Shown in pieces: positions 56,486 through 64,000 of a DNA stretch of 64,000 nucleotides (positions are counted from its first letter, which is position 1; every line of letters starts with the position of its first letter). The translations under genes and the position numbers were made by a program. The notes beneath the pieces were generated by a model. That model did no database searches. It saw only the letters and a program-made list of their open reading frames with translations, and had not been told where the DNA came from. Source of the DNA: Quercus robur (Eukaryota > Streptophyta > Magnoliopsida > Fagales > Fagaceae); NCBI RefSeq assembly GCF_932294415.1, contig NC_065535.1, forward strand, positions 7,305,501 through 7,369,500, given 5' to 3'.

Positions 56486-58327
56486 ATCTCTTGTGTGATG
56501 TGTGCTTCACCTATTTATATTGTGTTATTTTGTTTGTTGGGGCACGCACTACTTTGTTGGCTATCTGTATAGCATGATTTTGTTGATTGTTAATTGCTTT
56601 GTCTACTTTTGTTGTTTTTACATTGTTGCTTTTGATCAATCTTTTTCTTCTTTTGTGTCAAAAATCCAAAAACCACATAAAAAGTAGAAAATCAAAAAGT
56701 TTGATTGACATTGTTGAGTTTTGTCTCAAAACTTGTTTTGCCTTGTACCTTTGTGCTAATGGCTTTGTGCATTTATGAGCGTAGCTTGTTCCTTTGCACT
56801 CTTATCACTGTGGAAGAAATCTTGAAATCTATGTGACTGTTGTAAATAGATCTTCAAACTTGTCATGAATGATTAGTGAATGGTTATGTTGATCTTGAGA
56901 CATGCATAGACTTGTGCCTATATATCTTCCCACTCTTTATTTTTTTTTTGCTAAAAAGAGCTCACCAAATATAAATCTCCAAATGTAAAGAGATATTGAG
57001 CTGCAAAAGCCTGTCGCACATACTAGTATTCGACTAGGAAAAAGGGAAAGCGACCAAAAATAAAGTGTATGATTTTTCAAAAAGCCAAAGGCTATCTCAT
57101 CAAGGTGAAATATCAAATATCATTCTCACAATAAGAGGTGATTGTTTGAAAATGATCAAAAAGATCAAATGTTATGATTGAAAGTGGAGCCAAATATAAA
57201 GCTCCAAGTTATGTAATCAAGTCTTGTGGGAGGTCATATATGTATACTTCTATAATTGAGATGGGTCACATGATCTAGTGCTAATTGTGTATGCCTTGGT
57301 TGAATTGATCATTGAAGCTTCACATTAGACGAAGGACTATCTCATTGTTCATATCCATACACAACACACAAGTTTATGTTCAATGAATGTCATATTCATT
57401 TGTGTGATTGTACTTGATAAAATGTGTTTTCACATGCTCAATCTTTGTTGATTCAAACACAAAAAGATTTTTGAGTATTTTAGTTGTTTTTGGAAAGTAT
57501 TTTGTTCTTACAAAAACTGAAAAATTTCAAAAAACAGTGTTGCCTTGTTTTGGTGACTTAGTCACGGGTCAGACAAGTCGCATGCCACAATCGTGAGCTT
57601 GCGGGTCGGTTTTGGCGACTTGTTCATGAGTGGAAGGTCCAGTCGCGAGGGGTACACAGAGATTTTCGCGGCTCAGCTCGCGACTCCCTCACAAGTGAGA
57701 CTTCTAGTCGCGAAAAACACTTAGCAAATTTTTCAAAACTTTTGCCTTGAAGTGTTTTGGTGGGTGAAATTGGCGACTGTCTGGTGACTTACCTCAGTCG
57801 CAAAAATTGCATCGTTTGTAAAAAAAAACTCTTTTTCAACACAGTTCACAAAAAGGGTCTTAATTTTTTTTCTTGCATCCTGTGGCTGTTCATTTTCTGG
57901 TCTCACTTTCAATATTTCAACACCACCGTGGTCAACTCCAAAATCTTCCACTATTTTGTCACCATTTTCTCAATTTTCAGGGAAAGGTATGGGTTTTGTC
58001 CTCTACTCATTATTTTTCACAGTTATTGCCCTTTCCTCATAGATTTTGTGCTCTCTATGATATTTGTATATCTCTTGACTGTATTTGGGTATCTGATTGT
58101 CTGGTGTCTTCATTGTGTGTTTTTCGGTGGTTATATACTGATCTACTTTATATTGTGACAACATTGGGTCATTAATGTCGCACGAACACTCATTGTCATT
58201 TTTCTGGACATTCCCATCTAGTTTTTAGGGTTTTCCTCATTATCCATATTTTGAAACTAACCCGTTGCTAATAATGTCTTTTGGATTGTGTTTTTTTTTT
58301 TCCTCTATTACATGATGCAAACTGGAA
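56486..58327 (+). other. Spacer of element C with decayed CGCG array
   Basis: Colinear with 48863-50904 of B. The array (about 57550-57715) keeps four CGCG cores; other positions read GTCACGGG or ATCGTGAG, i.e. CpG to TpG/CpA changes at former motif sites. Donor-like GGAAAG|GTATGGG at about 57986 corresponds to the donor-like site in B. Confidence 0.5.
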
Positions 58328-59416
58328 ATGTCTCCATTCAAGAAAGCAGCTGTGAAAGGAGGTAGTCCCAAAGGAAAGGAGCCTATCATTGATGTTGATG
58401 ACTACTCACCTAAAACAAAAAGGACTCGTTCCCCATCAGGAGTGTTCGATCCCAACAAGTTTAGATCCTATGCTGCCTTTTAGACTCATGAGAATTATTT
58501 CCAAAATGCTACACCATTACTGGAAAGACCTGTTGATCAATCGTCACTTCATGACACTGACATTCCAAAATGGTTTGCCCACAAGGATTGGAATTACCTT
58601 CTCTCCAATCTAGATGAAGCTTATAAGAATTTGGTAAAAGAATTTTATGCCAATACAATTGTGGAAGGCAAAGAACTTAAGTGTTGGGTTAGGAGAAAAA
58701 GTTTTTCAGTCTCTCCTATATATTTGGCAGAGATCCTTCACATCAACCGGCCAATGCTTAAAAACTCATCGGTTTATGATGATCTATGTCCAGATGAGGA
58801 ACTACTTAGGGATGATCTTGGACAAGACTTGGAATTCTCATCCAATGGAAACTTAGTCAGCGTTTCCTCTCTTCCTCCGAAACTGAGAGTGCTTACAATA
58901 GTGATGTTTCACAACTTGTACCCCTTATCCAGCACTGGGTATATGAACCTCGGACGTGCCTTGTTTCTTCATGACCTAATCTCTGATGTGGAGATTGACA
59001 TCTGTGCTCATATCTTTCATGTTCTCCGCAAAACGGTTCTATGAACTGAGTCACGAATATGTGTTTCTTTTTGCTGTCTCATTTCTAGGATTTTGAAGCT
59101 TAAAGGAATTCACCTAACAGCAGATGAATCTCCCTGCACAAAACCGAGTCCAATCAACATGCGTACATTCAACGCAAGCATTGGTCATAGTCAGAAGAGG
59201 CTCAAACCGGAAACTTCCACATCTCACAGTGGTTTTAGCACATTCTCCCTTAACGAAAAACTCAACAACATTGTGACATCTGTCCACGAGTTGAGTACCA
59301 AGATGTTTGGACTCACATCTATTTTACACCATCACAACACTTGGTGGGCTATGAAGTTTACCTCCCTACAAATTCAATTGGATCAGATTCAGAGGAAGCT
59401 AGAAGAGGATATGTAG
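58328..59416 (+). pseudogene. ORF3 of element C (two nonsense codons)
   Basis: Starts MSPFKKAAVKGGSPKGK. One frame of about 362 codons interrupted by TAG 58481-58483 (AAF[Q]THENYF, CAG to TAG) and TGA 59042-59044 (VL[R]TESRI, CGA to TGA). The core has KNLVKEFYANTIVEGKEL, CWVRRKSF, VLTIVMFHNLYPL, LGRALFLHDL and ILKLKGIHL. It aligns along its whole length with A/B ORF3 but is strongly diverged, more than the LTRs are. The C-terminus (SFTSLQIQLDQIQRKLEEDM-like) could form a coiled coil. So the pol-type element also carries this gene. Confidence 0.85.
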
Positions 59417-60134
59417 TTATTCCATGACAAAAATGGGGAGATGATGTCATAAGGGGAATACAATGAAAGGGGGAGTGATAGCTTGATCAAAAGGGGAGAA
59501 AACCATCTAAGGGGGAGTTTTCAACAAGCAGTTTAAATATTTTACTTTAAGTTGTTATTTAGCTTTTTATGTTTGTACCCATATTGCTTTTGTAAGCTTT
59601 TAGGGTTTGTTTTCATATTTATAGGCTTTATGGTTTGTACCATGCTTTATACAGCCTTTATGCTTTGTTAAATCAATACTTCTAACTAAATGTCATGCAT
59701 TTTCCTCTTAAGTACTGTCACTCTAGTGCTCTTGTAGGATTGTTCCTAAATGCATTTACTTAGTGTATTATGCATTGGTTGAGTGTTGGGCATGCAAGTA
59801 ATTTGCATTGATCTTATTAGCTTGTATGTCCAAGTGTTCATTCCAAGTGTGAATAAGTATTGTGGTTACTACCTTGTAGTGATTGCTTGTTTGATCAAGC
59901 CATGATTTGTTTTTTAACTCCATCTTTGCTTGATCACATCATACCTGCTTCATATGCATTTGATGTTTTTTTGCATACAATGATCATGGTGTATTGTTGT
60001 GTTTCAGGAGATTCATGTTCATATGATTCAAGAGCTTCACAGTTTCTAGAGTTAGGTGTGAGTGAGTTATGTTCAACTGTTCCCAACTCACATGTTAAGT
60101 CTAGAGTCTATTTTAGGGTTTTGTCATGGAATAG
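59417..60134 (+). other. 3'UTR of element C
   Basis: Noncoding, similar in order to 51982-52787 of B (AAGGGGGAGTGATAG, GTACCATGCTT, TCACATGTTAAGTCTAGAG). Confidence 0.55.
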
Positions 60135-60148
60135 CCAAAGGGGGAGAT
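60135..60148 (+). other. PPT of element C
   Basis: CCAAAGGGGGAGAT immediately before TGTAAGG. Confidence 0.88.
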
Positions 60149-61249
60149 TGTAAGGTTGAATTTAATCAACCATCTTGTTGGCTTTATTCCATGCCAAATT
60201 TGCTTGTATTTCAGCAATTAGTAACCCAGTATTTAGGTGGGATTCTTGTAAGGTTAGTGAGTGAGATAGTGTGAAGAAATGATTAAGAGTGCGCAAGAAA
60301 AATAGAGACTCGCGACTGGATCTCGCGAGTGACTCGCGGCTGCAAGCCGCCAGAAGCTACACACGTGCTAGGCATGCCAAAAGTTGAAGCGTCATGCTAG
60401 CTGGAGTACTACAGGACAAAATAGGACAACTGGCCGTTTAGTTATCTTGCGGCTGGAACTCGCGACTCAGTCAAGCAGCGAGGCCAAGCCGCGAGCCAGC
60501 CTTGTTTTGAAAAACCTAACTCTTCACATTCTATTCTCACCCCAGTAAAAACCCCTTATACCCATGAAAGAAAGAGAACTTTGAGAAAATTTTTTTTGAG
60601 AGAAACCTTAAAGAAAAACAAGATTGATTCATCTACAATCTTCACTTAAGAGACTCTTCAAATTCCTCTACTCTCTTCCTCTCCATTGTTAAATCCTTGA
60701 GAGGCTTTTTACCAAAACCTTTTCTCACCATATCCATTACTATGAGAGGGGTGTTTGGTGTTTTGGGAAGCAGTAGAAAGGAACCAATTTCACATTGGTT
60801 GATGCTATGGTCAAGTAGCGGAATCCGGGAAGCTAGAAAAGAAATAGGTTCGGCGCAACCTCGTTGGAGCAAGAAGCTTGGAGGGCTTAGGTACACTGGG
60901 TAGATTAGGCTTGGAGGGTCTGTTGCTGTTCATGTATCCCAACTACATTTTCTAGTAGATTACTTACCGCTTGGAGGGCGGCGGTGAGGTTTTACGCCGA
61001 GGGCTTCGGTTTCCTCTTCGATAACACATTGTTGTGTTGTCCTTGTGTTTGCATCTCTCTTCCCTTAATCTTTACCTTTTATTTTCTACTATGGATGTGA
61101 TTTTAATTGGCTTAGATTGTTTACCAATTCTGCTTATAGCTTATGTTCATTTTCCGCACACTTATTGTTTGTTATAAAGCTTGAATTGGTATTTTTGTTA
61201 TTGGGGGTCTAAACGTTCAAGGGTGTTTTATACACTATTTGAACTTTCA
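60149..61249 (+). repeat. 3' LTR of element C
   Basis: 1101 bp, TGTAAGGTTGAATTTAATC...GAACTTTCA. It pairs with the 5' LTR at 41478 (about 1103 bp without solo LTR G), with many single-base differences, so C is old. CGCG cores are at about 60309, 60321, 60333, 60467 and 60489. Confidence 0.93.
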
Positions 61250-61606
61250 AGGATGGTTGTAGGGAAGCGATTTGGTAAGGCTAAAACCAAGTATGAGAAT
61301 GAAGGAAATGATCAATGTCGAAAGGGGTTGAGGGAGTTTTTTGATTTGACTGGGACATTTGCGGTGTCAGATGCACTACCTTATCTAAGGTGGTTGGACA
61401 TGGGAGGGCATGAGAAAGCTATGAAGAAGACAGCCAAAGAATTGGATCAAATGGTTGGAGAATGGCTAGAAGAACATAAGCAGAGAAAATTGTTTGGTGG
61501 GATGAAGGAACACCATGATTTCATGGATGTTTTGTTGTCCACTGTTACTGACGAGGATGAAATTTCCAGTTATGGTGCGGATACAATCATCAAAGCTACA
61601 TGCCTG

Positions 61607-62392
61607 GTAAGGGTTTCTTTTCTCTCATTTTTTTTTGCCCCCCTTTTTTTTTATCATAACCATATTAATTCCGTATAAATTATACACCACTAGAAACCTT
61701 GATAAATATTGGATAAGTTACTGTTCATGACACACTCATTAATTAGTGTATATCGTTAAAACAGATATTACGTATTCATATGTTACGTGTCGGTGTATAT
61801 AAAAAATTGTGGACAATGGGTATATATATATATATTAATGATTGTGTGAACAATCTCTAACATCAGATATGCACTGACAATCTCAAAAAAGAAAAAAGAA
61901 AAAAAAGGATATGCACTGACAAATGTAGTTTTTTATTTTTTTAATTTTATTTTTAATTTTTTATTTGGTAAAGTATTAACTACTTTGAATCAAAGGAGTT
62001 GATACTATACCGTATCGACCAGTATGGACAGTATTTTCTGTTCCTCCAACTTTAGTGGTACGAAAACACTTTTGTTTCGTTCTAGTTTAAATACTAGACC
62101 ATATTGAGTCATTTCCTTTATTCCGGAGAAAATATCGGATTCCGGCCGATAAATATGTACCGAACCCAAAAAAAACAAAAGTTACAAAATCTGATTTAAA
62201 TCTAAAAACTAAAAAGTACTCTCTCTCCTCCCACAGTAACTTATTGTTGCTCACGTTGACGTTGCTACCATCATTTCGCCTTCATGTTCCCAATTATATT
62301 TCCTCTTTGTTTTGTGTGTCTTCTGCCTAACCCACGTGAAAGTCAGTTTCAAACTTTCATTTTCAAATTTTAACTATTTAGTACCATATGTA
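61607..62392 (+). other. P450-3 intron remnant, no gene seen
   Basis: Starts with the donor GTAAGGG and has poly-T stretches; exon 2 is not found. Around 62005-62160 a stretch with ATACCGTATCGACC and GGATTCCGGCCGAT may belong to another old TIR element. Confidence 0.4.
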
Positions 62393-63594
62393 AGAGCATC
62401 TCCAGCAGATTCTCCAAATTTTTGTACTGTTTTGGAGAATGAACAGTGATTTTTATCTTTTAGTTACCCACTTTTTCAAATACATTTTCCAAAAGAGATT
62501 CTCTATCTCTTTTAAATATTATTTCTTCATTCATTCTTTATTCTTTTTTTTGTCATCATTTATTCTTTCTATATTCATTCCCAACAATTATATTTTTCAA
62601 TGAAAAGTGTCATATTCACAACATTTTTCGCAATACTTTCACAAGAATCATATCAAAATCTTATGTGAAAAGTTGTTACGAGTTCTAATTTGAACCTATC
62701 GCTGAACTTATTTTTTTACTCACCAATATTAGCTAATTACTTAAAATTTATTGTGAAAATATTGTGGTAGTATTTCTAAATGGTCATTTCTTATTCTTTT
62801 CATTTCTTTCATCCATACGTTTCCATTTTTTTTTTTTTTTGGTCTCTTGTTTTTTCTCCACCACACACGTATACCCATATATCTCCTTCCTCTCCTTTTT
62901 TTATCTCTACTTTCCACTTGATTCTAGAACCTCCCTCTCTCTTTCTCCTCTTCTTTTGTGCTTACCTTTTTCTTTTTATTTTCTTTCCTCTTTGGCTCAC
63001 TTCACACACGCAGCCGACCATGATCTTTTGACTTCTCCTCGATGTTTCCATTTTTGTTTTTTATTTTCTTTCTTCTTCATCTCACTTCACTCACACACAC
63101 AACCGACAGAGAGATTGGCCTTCGTCTATCTTTCTTTTCTTTTCTTTTTTTCTTTTTCTTTTTTTTTTCTTCCTTCTCTTCTTGTTTTGATTCACTTTGT
63201 TGTTACAATGGAGCTTAGATAGGCTTTCATGTTCTTGATCTATTGTTTTTATTTTGATTTTAGATTTCTTGTTCTAATTAAATTTGTCTTTTTCCCTATT
63301 CTTGAACTATTATTGTGTTTGTGTTTTGATTGTGTTATCGTTTGAGAGAGAGATAGATGAACAAAGAAGAGAGGAGGAAAGAGAAATAATTTTTTTTTTT
63401 TTATTTAGACGGGTATTTTTTTTAAGATAAAATAATGGTTTGGAGTTGCTACAGTGTTCTCTAGATTAAGAGAACTACTGTAGCAACTTCAAAAAAATTT
63501 GGAAAAGTTTTGTGTTTAGACCGGCTATTGAAGTGTGAACAGTAAGCTTTTTTGGAGAAAAAAATAGAGATAGAGCATCTATTGGAGATGCTCT
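62393..63594. mobile_element. Non-autonomous TIR element, GAGCATCTCC family
   Basis: About 1.2 kb with ends GAGCATCTCCAGCAG and, reversed, GAGCATCTCCAATAG, and TAA on both sides. The TAA target duplication and these ends fit PIF/Harbinger-type MITEs. The interior is pyrimidine-rich (62780-63190), which creates spurious long ORFs. Confidence 0.75.
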
Positions 63595-63682
63595 AAGTGC
63601 CATGATGTCATTGATATGCCATTGGTCCAAAAGAAAATAATCTATGCTATTATTTTGACTATTATTTTTAGTACTAGTATTA

Positions 63683-63883
63683 GGGTTTGTTTGAATACCA
63701 CTTATTTTACTGAAACTGAAAATTTGTCACTGAAAGTATTGTAGATAAAGATAAAAGTTAGTTGAAATAGTACAGTGAGACTCATAAATAGTACCAAAAA
63801 GTGCAATGAGACCCATGAATAGTAACAAAAATAAGCTGAATAGTAAAATAATTTATAATTTTCATCCAAATCCAAACGCACAC
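63683..63883. mobile_element. Short MITE related to intron repeats of P450-1
   Basis: 201 bp flanked by TTA (63680-63682 and 63884-63886), ends GGGTTTGTTTGAATACC and, reversed, GTGTGCGTTTGGATTTGG. Contains AATAGTACCAAAAAGTG, also at 13977. Confidence 0.6.
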
Positions 63884-63886
63884 TTA

Positions 63887-64000
63887 ATGAACGTTTGGAT
63901 ACAGCTGAAATGATTTTTCAACTGCATCCAACGTCTGTCAGTTGGTCCTGTGCACTGTTTACAAGACCCACAAACCTCTTTTTTCAACAAAACTTTCGTT
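63887..64000. repeat. Start of a further MITE-like unit, cut by the window end
   Basis: AACGTTTGGATACAGCTGAAATG and GGTCCTGTGCACTG resemble the halves of the foldback MITE at 13454-13873. Confidence 0.4.

Larger units (their letters stand above)
41478..61249 (+). mobile_element. Element C: pol-carrying LTR element without gag, host of a nest
   Basis: Target duplication AGGAT (41473-41477 and 61250-61254). The 5' LTR (broken by solo LTR G), PBS, leader and pol starting at protease are followed by a long 3' noncoding region, ORF3, PPT and 3' LTR. Pol is interrupted by element B (45707-53911) and solo LTR H (54416-55525). With these removed the element is about 9.3 kb. RT wording ([33 protein letters not shown]) suggests the SIRE/Maximus lineage of Ty1/copia (inference). 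No gag knuckle occurs anywhere in it. Confidence 0.93.
40954..61606 (+). pseudogene. CYP82-like P450 pseudogene 3, exon 1 split by a 19.8 kb nest
   Basis: Exon 1 is in two parts, 40954-41477 and 61250-61606 (61250-61254 is the repeated target site). The 5' part starts MSSMASIFAFFLFLFF (membrane anchor), then AWPLIGHFHLLGG, TLGNIADKYGPIFT, YNYAMFGFSPYGRYWRQVRK and WFGYTTLNMVSR. The 3' part continues MVVGKRFG, FFDLTGTFAVSDALPYL, GGHEKAMKKTAKELD and DFMDVLLSTV, and ends GCCTG|GTAAGG, a good donor at 61607. TGG to TAG lies at 41215-41217, and about 20 codons around the usual FTT...RP segment are missing in frame. It is less similar to copies 1 and 2 than those are to each other. Exon 2 is not found before 64000. 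Confidence 0.92.

Noticed and set aside
59042..59092. Possible intron in element C ORF3 (TTTCTAG acceptor-like)
   Set aside because: The segment aligns as coding with A/B ORF3 (ILKLKGIHL against MRIFRRKGV) in the same frame; TGA is simpler as a nonsense change.
62764..63222. 152-residue Phe/Leu/Ser frame
   Set aside because: Pyrimidine-rich interior of a MITE; a low-complexity artefact, not a membrane protein.

Overview
The window is repeat-dense, AT-rich nuclear DNA of a dicot, most likely a woody rosid. Inference: the cytochrome P450 remnants read like CYP82 genes of Fagales such as oak or walnut. I found no intact host gene. The framework is the wreck of a tandem CYP82-type P450 cluster, three + strand pseudogenes starting at 10787, 27183 and 40954. 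At least eight LTR-retrotransposon insertions or fragments, one L1-type LINE, a TRIM and several TIR elements have been inserted into and between them.

Layout. 1-7660: a minus-strand copia-type element (A) carrying gag and a 3' ORF but no pol; its 3' LTR runs off the left edge. 7661-10786: degenerate LTR-like DNA, a MITE and a 1.1 kb TIR element just upstream of P450-1. 10787-22564: P450-1, split by a hAT-like element (8-bp TSD) in exon 1, a foldback MITE in its intron and LTR element F (TSD AGCAG) in exon 2. 22565-27182: a TRIM (TSD TTCAT), a 421-bp tandem duplication and AT-rich spacer. 27183-27634: truncated P450-2. 27635-35686: LTR fragments containing a decayed LINE. 35687-40615: a chimera of the 5' part of element D (LTR, PBS, protease) and the 3' part of element E (3' ORF, LTR). 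40954-61606: P450-3 exon 1, cut by a 19.8 kb nest. Element C (TSD AGGAT) itself contains a solo LTR G (TSD TATTG) in its 5' LTR, complete element B (TSD CATAC) in its pol and a solo LTR H (TSD GTATG) in its RT. 61607-64000: P450-3 intron and two MITEs.

The most interesting system is the set of copia-type elements. Elements A, B and F carry gag plus a 3' ORF ('ORF3', of the plant-only 'putative plant transposon protein' type) and no pol. Elements C and D start directly at protease after the same primer-binding site and leader and have no gag; C also carries ORF3. B (gag) and D (pol) have nearly the same 1110-bp LTR. This looks like a two-component retrotransposon in which gag and pol travel separately. 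Each LTR family also has its own short palindromic motif (CGCG-core in A-D, TCGATCGA-like in E/F), clustered both in the LTR and in the region before ORF3. ORF3 is preceded by what looks like a pyrimidine-rich promoter and a 5'UTR intron. I infer, without proof, that ORF3 is separately expressed and that the motif arrays are its own or a host factor's binding sites. Element B has LTRs identical by eye and intact ORFs, so it moved recently.
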